DNA of 6,914 nucleotides from assembly GCF_030523985.1 (NCBI RefSeq), contig NZ_JAUNHK010000091.1:3584-10497 (forward strand), written 5' to 3'. This DNA is from Deinococcus sp. Its GTDB lineage: Bacteria > Deinococcota > Deinococci > Deinococcales > Deinococcaceae. This document shows positions 1 through 6,914 of this stretch, one piece after another. The position numbers and the translations under genes were made by a program. Numbering within the stretch: position 1 is the stretch's first letter; the number at the start of each line of letters is the position of its first letter. The notes under the pieces were generated by a model, which ran no database searches, was not told the origin of the DNA, and saw nothing but the letters and a program-made list of their open reading frames with translations.

Positions 1-1161
1 CTGTGCGCCGACGAAGAAGAACAGCAGCGGCACTTTGCCGTCTTGCCCGTAGACCGAGAAGTCCTCGCTGGCGGTGGTGAAAGGCTGCACCATCGCCTTG
101 TCGCCGAACGCGGCGCGGAAGACGGGTGCGGTCTTGGCGACCAGTGCTGCGTCGTTGACCACGGCCTTGGCTCCGGGCGTGAGCTTGATGTCAGCGGCAG
201 GAGCGCCCGCCATGCTGACTACGGCCTCTGCGGTGCGCTTGATCCCGGCCAGCAGCTTCTCGCGTACCTTGGCGTTCAGGCTGCGAATGGTGCCGCGCAG
301 CAGCACGTTGTCCGGAATGATGTTGCCCGCGCTGCCGCCCTGAAACGCCCCGACCGTGACGACTCCGAATTCACGCGGGTCGCGTTCGCGGCTGACCACG
401 CTCTGCACGTCCACCACGAAGCGCGAAGCGATGAGGATAGGGTCGATGCCCGCGTGCGGGGCCGAGCCGTGAGCGCCCACACCCTTGAAGGTAATTTCCA
501 GACCGTCGGCAAACGTGGTGACCGGGCCGCTGTCATAGCCGACCATGCCAGCGGGTTTGCCGTCGTTGTGCAGGGCCAACACGTAGGCAGGCGTGCCGAA
601 CTTTTCGTACAGGCCGTCGTCCATCATCGCCTGTGCGCCGTTGAGGGCTTCCTCGGCGGGCTGGGCCACGAACATCAGCGTGCCGCTCCACTGGTTTTTC
701 AGGGCCAGCAGGGCGCGGGCCGTACCCACCCACGCAGCCATATGCACGTCGTGCCCGCAACTGTGGGCCACGAAAGTTTCCTGACCGTTCCAGGTCGTCT
801 TGACACGGCTGGCGTAGGGCAGTCCGGTCTTTTCCTCCATCGGCAGGCCGTCCATATCGGTACGCACCATCACCGTCGGGCCGGGGCCGTTGCGGTAGAT
901 GGCGACGACCCCGGTTTTCCCGATGCCCTCGGTGACGGTGAAGCCCAGGCTGCGCATCTCAGCGGCGAGGCGGGCCGAAGTCTTGACCTCCTGAAAGGCC
1001 AGTTCGGGGTTCTGGTGCAGCTCCTTGTACAGCTTCTCCAGCGCCGGGTAAGCCCGGTCGATCTGGGTATTGAGGCCCGGCAAAACCGCCGGAACATCCA
1101 CAGCCTGCGCCGTACTGGCGGCGAGCAACAGCAGACCACCCAACCTGTAAGCCTTGAACAT
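1..1161 (-). CDS. Exported M20-family metallo-amidohydrolase/peptidase, C-terminus cut by window edge
   Basis: This is a dinuclear metal hydrolase of the M20 amidohydrolase group (relatives include IAA-amino acid hydrolase, hippurate hydrolase and N-acyl-amino acid hydrolases), which cleaves amide bonds of N-acylated amino acids or small peptides. The 387 visible residues begin with a signal peptide: basic start MFKAYR, a Leu-rich core, and an A-Q-A cleavage site after residue 20. The protein should therefore act outside the cytoplasmic membrane. Family motifs appear in order: RTDMDGLP (100-107), HSCGHDVH (133-140) with presumed metal ligands C135 and H137, PAEE (168-171) with the catalytic/metal Glu pair, the ALH histidine at 198, the dimerisation-domain motif GAHGSAPH (229-236), and SEDFSVYG (365-372). 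The last His ligand of the family should lie beyond the window. The ATG at 1161 has AAGGGGG six bases upstream, and the signal peptide starts there, which fixes the start. The substrate cannot be told. It is divergent from the metalloprotease gene. Confidence 0.93.
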   Translation of the reverse strand, partial: MFKAYRLGGLLLLAASTAQAVDVPAVLPGLNTQIDRAYPALEKLYKELHQNPELAFQEVKTSARLAAEMRSLGFTVTEGIGKTGVVAIYRNGPGPTVMVRTDMDGLPMEEKTGLPYASRVKTTWNGQETFVAHSCGHDVHMAAWVGTARALLALKNQWSGTLMFVAQPAEEALNGAQAMMDDGLYEKFGTPAYVLALHNDGKPAGMVGYDSGPVTTFADGLEITFKGVGAHGSAPHAGIDPILIASRFVVDVQSVVSRERDPREFGVVTVGAFQGGSAGNIIPDNVLLRGTIRSLNAKVREKLLAGIKRTAEAVVSMAGAPAADIKLTPGAKAVVNDAALVAKTAPVFRAAFGDKAMVQPFTTASEDFSVYGQDGKVPLLFFFVGAQ

Positions 1162-1217
1162 GAATAACCCCCTTTGCACCTCGGCAGCCCTGACAGCCGC
1201 CCGCTGAGCATAAAGGC

Positions 1218-1223
1218 ATTGTA
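1218..1223 (-). promoter_or_regulatory. Candidate -10 box for the amidohydrolase gene
   Basis: Read on the minus strand the site is TACAAT, five of six matches to TATAAT, inside the short AT-rich patch ATATCTATACAATG. It would start transcription near 1211 and leave a leader of about 50 bases before the ATG at 1161. The hexamer 18 bases upstream (TTAGTC) is a poor -35, which suggests that an activator would be needed if this promoter is real. Confidence 0.4.
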
Positions 1224-1249
1224 TAGATATTCCTCATGCCGGACTAATG

Positions 1250-1265
1250 GTGCATATACATGCAC
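1250..1265. promoter_or_regulatory. Perfect inverted repeat GTGCAT-N4-ATGCAC, possible operator
   Basis: The arms GTGCAT (1250-1255) and ATGCAC (1260-1265) are exact reverse complements around the spacer ATAC. The symmetry and size suit a homodimeric transcription factor. Its centre lies about 46 bases upstream of the transcription start predicted for the amidohydrolase, a position used by activators. It is also upstream of the protease gene, so one factor could govern both. No matching regulator gene lies in the window. Confidence 0.4.
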
Positions 1266-1421
1266 ACTCGGGCTTCTGGCGCGAGAGGTTCTTCGCCCCC
1301 TCCCGTTGCCAATCTGAGCGGTCACCGATTTGTTATGGCCCAGCAGAGACGGTGTCGAAGATGGCTTAATGTCAGTTGTCCGTAAGAGCCCGGAAGCGGC
1401 GCAGCCACGACACTGCCGCCC

Positions 1422-2369
1422 ATGAACGCGAAGTGGCCCACCCTTTCCCTGCTGGCCCTGTCCCTGACCCTCGGTTCCTGCGGGCAGCCCGCCCAGCAAA
1501 GCGCCGTCACCGCCCCTGCCGAAAGCCTCAGTGCGCTGCCAGAAGACCCCTACGCCAGCCTGAGTCCCCTGGCCGAGCAGGGCCGCAAGGGAGGCACGAC
1601 CACCAGCGACCCCTACAACATCACCCTCAACTTCGCGCCCGGCAGCGACTCCCGCGTGGTCAGTGCCATGAACGCGGCGGCGACCCGCTGGCAGGGCATC
1701 GTGACCCAGGGCCTGAGTGCCGTGAACGTCAATATTCCGGCAGGAAACTGTGGGTCTAACCCGGCGTTCAGCGGCACGGTGGACGACATTCTGGTCTTCA
1801 CCGGCTCCAAGAGCATTGACGGCCCTGGCGGCGTGCTGGCCCAGAGCGGCCCCTGCTCGGTCCGCAGCAGCGGCGGCCTGACGGTCTACTCCACCCTCAT
1901 TTTCGACAGCGCCGACCTCGACGGGTTTGCCAGCCAGCTGACCGACATTGCCGTGCACGAACTGGGCCACAGCCTCGGTCTCGGCAGCCTGTGGAGCTAC
2001 AAGGGCCTGACCAGCGGCGCGGGCACCACCGACCCCCGTTACCTGGGCACGAACGGCAACCGCGAGTACGCCGCGCTCGGCGGCACCCTGGGGCAGACCC
2101 CCGAGGAAAACACTGGCGGCTCCGGCACCGCCGAGGCCCACTGGCGCGAGCGCACCTTCGGCAACGAACTGATGACCGGCTACCTGGGCAGCGGCAGCAA
2201 CCCCCTGTCACGCCTGAGCATCGCCGGGCTGGCCGACCTGGGCTACAGCGTGGACTACAGCAAGGCCGACAGCTACAGCGCCAGCACCCTGAACAGCCTG
2301 AGCACCGACCACCATTTCGACCTCGCCGCGCACGAGGAAGTGCTGCGGCCCAAGTGGCAGGTGAAGTAA
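1422..2369 (+). CDS. Leishmanolysin-like (M8-type) zinc metalloprotease lipoprotein
   Basis: This 315-residue secreted zinc endopeptidase belongs to the bacterial leishmanolysin-related group. The N-terminus is a lipoprotein signal: MNAKWP, a Leu-rich core, and a lipobox LGSC with C20 as the lipidated residue, so the mature protein should be anchored in the envelope facing outwards. The catalytic motif is HELGHSLGLGSLW (179-191), with zinc ligands H179 and H183 and catalytic E180. As in leishmanolysins the third histidine is distant, most likely H240 in AEAHWRE. It is followed by FGNELMTGYL (246-255), where M251 fits the Met-turn, and by NPLSRLSIAGLADLGY (260-275), the conserved C-terminal segment of the family. 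C110 and C145 could form a disulfide. There is no Shine-Dalgarno box before the ATG; the lipoprotein signal decides the start. Substrates are unknown; degradation of environmental protein is likely. It is divergent from the amidohydrolase and convergent with the gene downstream. Confidence 0.9.
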   Translation: MNAKWPTLSLLALSLTLGSCGQPAQQSAVTAPAESLSALPEDPYASLSPLAEQGRKGGTTTSDPYNITLNFAPGSDSRVVSAMNAAATRWQGIVTQGLSAVNVNIPAGNCGSNPAFSGTVDDILVFTGSKSIDGPGGVLAQSGPCSVRSSGGLTVYSTLIFDSADLDGFASQLTDIAVHELGHSLGLGSLWSYKGLTSGAGTTDPRYLGTNGNREYAALGGTLGQTPEENTGGSGTAEAHWRERTFGNELMTGYLGSGSNPLSRLSIAGLADLGYSVDYSKADSYSASTLNSLSTDHHFDLAAHEEVLRPKWQVK

Positions 2370-2442
2370 GGCCGGAATGTCTCACCGCCAGTTTCCCCGT
2401 TGGAGAGGAGGCTGGTGGTTTTCCCAACTTTGCCCTATTCGC

Positions 2443-2973
2443 TCAGGCCAGACCGCAGGCCCGCAGGAGCAGCAGGTTGAGTTCGTCGCGGCCCAGACGC
2501 CGGGGGCGCAGGGTGAGGTCGCCCGGCAAAGAAGCCGCAGCGCCCGCGAGAGGCCGATAGCGGAACTCGGGCCGCACCACCAGCTCCCGCCCAGCCGTGA
2601 GCGCCACCACGAAGTCGAGGTGGAGCACATAGTCGCGGCTCAGCACCTCGCGCAGTGGGGCAGCGTCACCCCCCAACAGGGCCAGGAGGGCGGGGTGCGC
2701 CGCGAAACCGTCTTCCAGTTCGCGCGCGATGACCTCCGTGTCCGCCAGCAGGCCCGCACCCGGCAATTCGTACCCGGCGATGCGGCGGCGGGCGGTCTGC
2801 GGCAGGTCGTTTCTCAGCACGCTGACCTGCCGCCCGGCCCGCTCGGCCCCGGCCAGCAGTTGCCACAGCCGCCCCAGGCTGGAATAGGTCGCCAGCCCCA
2901 CATACCCAGCAGGGCGGGACGCGATGGGCCGGGTCGGGCGCTCCGCAGAAGCACTCAGGGCAGGTTGCTCCAT
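2443..2973 (-). CDS. Uncharacterised 176-residue protein following a thioredoxin-like gene
   Basis: I do not recognise this protein. The reading frame is open further upstream, to about 3033, but the ATG at 2973 sits 4 bases after the stop of the preceding gene and is the natural start in a coupled pair. There is no signal peptide and no clear membrane segment. The first 20 residues are Pro/Ser/Arg-rich and probably disordered. A folded part starts near GYVGLATYSSLG (23-34), followed by a region rich in charged helix-like sequence (74-112), an alternating hydrophobic stretch DYVLHLDFVVALTAGRELVV (114-133) that looks like beta strands, and the C-terminal DELNLLLLRACGLA (163-176). The only Cys is residue 173. 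The composition and the tight coupling to the upstream gene support a real gene. It is probably cytoplasmic, unlike its exported neighbour, so a direct partnership is not obvious. Confidence 0.7.
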   Translation of the reverse strand: MEQPALSASAERPTRPIASRPAGYVGLATYSSLGRLWQLLAGAERAGRQVSVLRNDLPQTARRRIAGYELPGAGLLADTEVIARELEDGFAAHPALLALLGGDAAPLREVLSRDYVLHLDFVVALTAGRELVVRPEFRYRPLAGAAASLPGDLTLRPRRLGRDELNLLLLRACGLA

Positions 2974-2977
2974 GAGG

Positions 2978-3400
2978 TCAGCGCAGGCCCCCGCCCGTGA
3001 AATTGCCTTCCCAGGCGTTGAGCACGCGCCCACCCCGCACCAGCAGCACCGCCGGGTAGGTGCCGACCCGCAGTTGCCGGGCGAACTGGTCGGCCTCCGC
3101 GCCGCGCCAGGGGGTCAGGCCTGCCGGGGGCTGGGCAGGTACGCCCTGCACGTTGACCGCCCGCACGGGAAGCCCGCTTTGCAACACCGCCCCCCACAAC
3201 TCTCCCAGGTCGCCGCAGTCGTGGGTGTAGATCACGACCACTTCACGCTCGTCGCTCTGCCAGGGGTGAGGGGGCAGGGGGTCGCCCAGACGCACGCGGG
3301 CGTCGGCACTGCTCAGCCCCAGTGCCAGCAGCAGAGAAAGGAGCGGCGCCCCCATTCGCCGTAGGGTCAGGGAAGCCACCGGGTCGGGACGCTCAGACAT
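2978..3400 (-). CDS. Exported thioredoxin-fold protein with a single active-site cysteine
   Basis: This is a 140-residue protein. Residues 16-34 (MGAPLLSLLLALGLSSADA) form a signal peptide or N-terminal anchor; translation may start at M1 (ATG at 3400) or at M16 (3355), and neither has a Shine-Dalgarno box. The rest reads as a small thioredoxin fold: beta strand EVVVIYTH (53-60), then DCGDL at the active-site turn, a helix, the strand VRAVNV (79-84), a helix ending RQLRV, and the hallmark cis-proline segment GTYPAVLLVRGGRVLNAWEG (113-132) with P116. C62 is the only cysteine; the second position of CXXC is Leu65. It therefore cannot act as an ordinary disulfide oxidoreductase, but it could work as a monothiol reductant, a peroxidatic-type thiol or a binding protein. 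No database comparison was possible; the fold call rests on motif order. It heads a two-gene unit with the unknown gene 4 bases downstream. Confidence 0.75.
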   Translation of the reverse strand: MSERPDPVASLTLRRMGAPLLSLLLALGLSSADARVRLGDPLPPHPWQSDEREVVVIYTHDCGDLGELWGAVLQSGLPVRAVNVQGVPAQPPAGLTPWRGAEADQFARQLRVGTYPAVLLVRGGRVLNAWEGNFTGGGLR

Positions 3401-3406
3401 AGGCCG

Positions 3407-3412
3407 ACTATG
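3407..3412 (-). promoter_or_regulatory. Weak candidate -10 box next to the thioredoxin-like gene start
   Basis: The minus-strand hexamer CATAGT ends six bases before the ATG at 3400, the spacing expected if transcription begins on the start codon (leaderless mRNA, common in Deinococcus). It matches TATAAT at four of six positions and there is no good -35. The absence of any ribosome binding site at this ATG is compatible with the idea. Confidence 0.25.
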
Positions 3413-3419
3413 CCAGAAA

Positions 3420-3477
3420 TTCCCCCCTGCTCAGATGACGAACCCGTGAGAGGCACGTCCCCTAGTCCAGGGGGGAA
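3420..3477 (-). terminator. GC-rich inverted repeat downstream of the PBP gene, possible terminator
   Basis: TTCCCCCCTG (3420-3429) and CAGGGGGGAA (3468-3477) are perfect 10-base complements separated by 38 bases. A smaller nested option, CCCCT-N5-AGGGG, lies at 3459-3473. On the minus strand the long stem starts 16 bases after the PBP stop codon and is followed by AATTTCT, which is only a poor T-tract. A structured 3' end for the PBP transcript is plausible, but a long loop and few U residues make a standard Rho-independent terminator uncertain. It also lies just upstream of the thioredoxin-like gene, so it could instead be an element of that promoter. Confidence 0.35.
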
Positions 3478-3493
3478 CAGGGCAGGAAAAAGG

Positions 3494-5863
<2,370 letters not shown>

Positions 5864-5870
5864 CGCCGGG

Positions 5871-5876
5871 CCTCCT
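5871..5876 (-). promoter_or_regulatory. Consensus Shine-Dalgarno AGGAGG for the TTG-started PBP gene
   Basis: The minus strand reads AGGAGG, then CCCGGCG, then TTG. The full consensus box at ideal 7-base spacing decides the start codon, because the frame has no ATG or GTG at the membrane anchor. It is the strongest ribosome binding site in the window. Confidence 0.85.
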
Positions 5877-5915
5877 GAGCGCGAGCGGGCCGAAAGCGGG
5901 TGTTCCGGGCGAACC

Positions 5916-6311
5916 TCACGACGCGGGCAGGCTCCCGCCCCGCCGCGCCTCTATGAGCTGGGACACGCGGCCCCGCAGCATCTTGCCGGACACCGGCTTG
6001 CCCACGATGTCGTCCGCTCCGACCAGTTTGGCCTGGTCACGGGTCTGGTCGTCGTCCACAGCCGAGAGCAGCAGCACCGCACAGTTACGCAGGCGCTTGA
6101 TGCGCTTGACCCGCGAACAGATTTCAAAGCCGTCCATGTACGGCATCTTCACATCGAGCAGCATGGCATCGGGCGTGTGAGACTGGAGATAGGCCAGGGC
6201 CGAGCGCCCATCTTGCACCGCGACGATTTCATGCCCGTCGGCAGACAGGATGACTTCCAGCATGGTTCGAATGGCCGGTTCGTCATCCGCGACGAGAATC
6301 GTATACGCCAT
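5916..6311 (-). CDS. Single-domain (receiver-only) response regulator
   Basis: This 131-residue CheY-like phosphoacceptor has no output domain. Numbered from the ATG at 6311, it has the acidic pair D9-D10 (VADDEP), the phosphorylation site D53 in MLLDVKMPYMDGFE, the switch residue S83 (LLSAVDDD) and the invariant lysine K105 in VGKPVSG. All catalytic positions are intact, so it should be phosphorylated by a histidine kinase or phosphotransfer protein, which is not in the window, and act by protein contacts. A second in-frame ATG lies at 6320 (three more residues, MVG). I prefer 6311 because the protein then begins MAYTILVADDE, typical for receivers, and a TATCAT box sits seven bases before it. 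It lies between the TmrB-like gene and the PBP gene, so cell-wall control is possible but unproven. The C-terminal EARRGGSLPAS is a short flexible tail. Confidence 0.95.
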   Translation of the reverse strand: MAYTILVADDEPAIRTMLEVILSADGHEIVAVQDGRSALAYLQSHTPDAMLLDVKMPYMDGFEICSRVKRIKRLRNCAVLLLSAVDDDQTRDQAKLVGADDIVGKPVSGKMLRGRVSQLIEARRGGSLPAS

Positions 6312-6318
6312 ACCCACC

Positions 6319-6324
6319 ATGATA
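6319..6324 (-). promoter_or_regulatory. Candidate -10 box giving a leaderless response-regulator mRNA
   Basis: The minus-strand hexamer TATCAT (five of six to TATAAT, fitting the TANNNT form) is followed by seven bases and then the ATG at 6311. Transcription would begin at or next to the A of that ATG. The box overlaps the alternative ATG at 6320, so the two start models exclude each other. There is no obvious -35. Confidence 0.4.
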
Positions 6325-6356
6325 CCGAAATCTCTGTCTCCGTGGCTTCGCAGGCG

Positions 6357-6914
6357 TCAGTGGGACGGGCGGCGGCGGCCTGCCAGTGCTCCCTTGATCC
6401 AGCGCAGGGGGTCGTTCGGCACCGGACTCAGGGTCAGGCCGACCTGCTGGGCGATGGTTTCGGCAACCTGCTGCTCGCTGAGACTGGTCACGTCGATGTG
6501 GGTACGGAACTGCTCGCTGCGCAGTTCGTTCAGGCGGTCCTCAATGCCGCCCACGTACAGGTCGGTGTGGCCCTCGCGCTTGAGACGACTGAGCACCACA
6601 TCCAGCGGCGCGAGCAACGTGAAGTGATGCACGCTGAGGTCACGGGATTGCAGGCCGCTCATCAGACGGCGGTGCCGGGCCACGTCCGTGATCGTGACCG
6701 GGACGATCAGCGGCCCGTCGGCTTCGCGGCTGGCGTACTGCAAGGCGTCGAGCATCAGCGGAATCCACATGGGATGCGTCTGGGGGTCTGCGGTGAACTT
6801 GGGGGTCAGCTTCTTGAGGGCCAGCCCCATTTCTTCGGGTTCAAAAATAAAGCTGCCAGGCAAACGCTCGTGCAGAGCGTAGGCGGCGTAAATCTTGCCC
6901 ACTCCAAAGGGGCC
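6357..6914 (-). CDS. TmrB-like P-loop ATPase (tunicamycin-resistance family), N-terminus cut by window edge
   Basis: The 185 visible residues begin inside the Walker A loop, GPFGVGKIY, so only a few N-terminal residues are missing. The following parts match what I recall of Bacillus subtilis TmrB and related AAA/kinase-like proteins, in the same order: YALHERLPGSFIFEPEEMG (12-30), a Pro-rich stretch leading to PMWIPLMLDALQ (48-59), GPLIVPVTITD (67-77), VHHFTLLAP (95-103), an RLKREG helix (110-115) and an Arg-containing lid-like segment near 125-140. TmrB is known to bind ATP and to confer resistance to tunicamycin, an inhibitor of lipid-linked cell-wall precursor synthesis; many homologues have no tested function. 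Oddly, residue 8 after the Walker A lysine is Ile (codon ATT) where Thr or Ser normally helps bind Mg-ATP. It is the first visible gene of the right-hand cluster, with 45 bases before the response regulator start. A different small-molecule kinase or nucleotide-binding role remains possible. Confidence 0.8.
   Translation of the reverse strand, partial: GPFGVGKIYAAYALHERLPGSFIFEPEEMGLALKKLTPKFTADPQTHPMWIPLMLDALQYASREADGPLIVPVTITDVARHRRLMSGLQSRDLSVHHFTLLAPLDVVLSRLKREGHTDLYVGGIEDRLNELRSEQFRTHIDVTSLSEQQVAETIAQQVGLTLSPVPNDPLRWIKGALAGRRRPSH

Larger units (their letters stand above)
1162..1421. promoter_or_regulatory. Divergent intergenic region between amidohydrolase and metalloprotease genes
   Basis: This 260-base gap must hold the promoters of both exported hydrolases. 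On the minus side it contains the AAGGGGG ribosome binding site (1168-1174), an AT-rich patch with a TACAAT-like -10 box (1218-1223), and an inverted repeat at 1250-1265. On the plus side I see only a weak pair, TTGCCA (1306-1311) and TGTTAT (1331-1336), with a poor 19-base spacing. The long minus-strand reading frame that crosses the region has no start signal or protein-like composition, so I read the gap as non-coding. Confidence 0.6.

Noticed and set aside
43..1167. Plus-strand open frame (374 codons) opposite the amidohydrolase
   Set aside because: It is the antisense shadow of a well-supported M20 hydrolase, with low-complexity His/Arg/Gly-rich translation and no start signal.
1306..1336. 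TTGCCA/TGTTAT promoter for the metalloprotease gene
   Set aside because: The -35 is good (five of six), but the -10 matches at only four of six and the spacing is 19 bases, so it is not strong enough to annotate as a promoter.
1162..1421. Deinococcus radiation/desiccation response motif upstream of the hydrolases
   Set aside because: I looked for the known palindrome (TTATGTCA-type arms) and found no match; the only clear palindrome is the unrelated GTGCAT repeat.
870..2141. Minus-strand open frame (423 codons) covering the protease gene, the intergenic region and the amidohydrolase 5' end
   Set aside because: It overlaps two genes with clear signal peptides and catalytic motifs, and its Ala/Gly/Arg-rich product shows no family features.
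2370..2442. Possible bidirectional terminator between the convergent protease and unknown genes
   Set aside because: Only a 5-base GTTGG/CCAAC pair with a 20-base loop is present, without a T-tract on either strand. I see no convincing terminator in these 73 bases.
2974..3033. Longer start (ATG at 3033) for the unknown 176-residue protein
   Set aside because: It would overlap the 3' end of the thioredoxin-like gene by 56 bases, and the extra 20 residues look like out-of-frame sequence. The ATG at 2973, 4 bases after the upstream stop, is simpler.

Overview
The window is very GC-rich, compactly coded DNA. The gene set (a leishmanolysin-like zinc protease lipoprotein, a single-domain response regulator, a class A penicillin-binding protein and a TmrB-like P-loop protein), weak or absent ribosome binding sites, and a -10 box placed directly against a start codon all suggest a Deinococcus-type bacterium. 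That assignment is an inference from protein style and start-site architecture; no marker gene fixes the genus. I found no rRNA, tRNA, CRISPR array, insertion sequence or phage gene.

Left part (1-2369): two exported hydrolases are divergently transcribed from a shared 260-base intergenic region. On the minus strand is an M20-family amidohydrolase with a cleavable signal peptide, whose C-terminus runs off the left edge. On the plus strand is a lipoprotein-type M8-like zinc metalloprotease. The region between them holds a perfect 6+4+6 inverted repeat and a candidate -10 box for the amidohydrolase. Together they look like an extracytoplasmic peptide or amide scavenging pair.

Middle part (2443-3400): a two-gene minus-strand unit with 4 bases between the genes. 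The first gene encodes an exported thioredoxin-fold protein with one cysteine in place of the usual CXXC pair. The second encodes a 176-residue protein that I do not recognise. This unit is convergent with the protease gene.

Right part (3494-6914): three minus-strand genes in close succession, in transcription order a TmrB-like P-loop ATPase (N-terminus off the right edge), a receiver-only response regulator, and a bifunctional class A penicillin-binding protein. The PBP starts with TTG behind a full AGGAGG box, and all its transglycosylase and transpeptidase motifs are intact. The TmrB-like protein has Ile where the Walker A motif normally has Thr/Ser. TmrB is known for tunicamycin resistance, and tunicamycin blocks lipid-linked cell-wall precursor synthesis, so a TmrB-like gene two genes upstream of a peptidoglycan polymerase is the most suggestive gene order here. 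A functional link is unproven.

No clearly new multi-gene system such as a defence island or biosynthetic cluster is evident. The best leads are the tmrB-like/receiver/PBP cluster, the altered Walker A motif, and the monothiol thioredoxin-like protein with its unknown partner.
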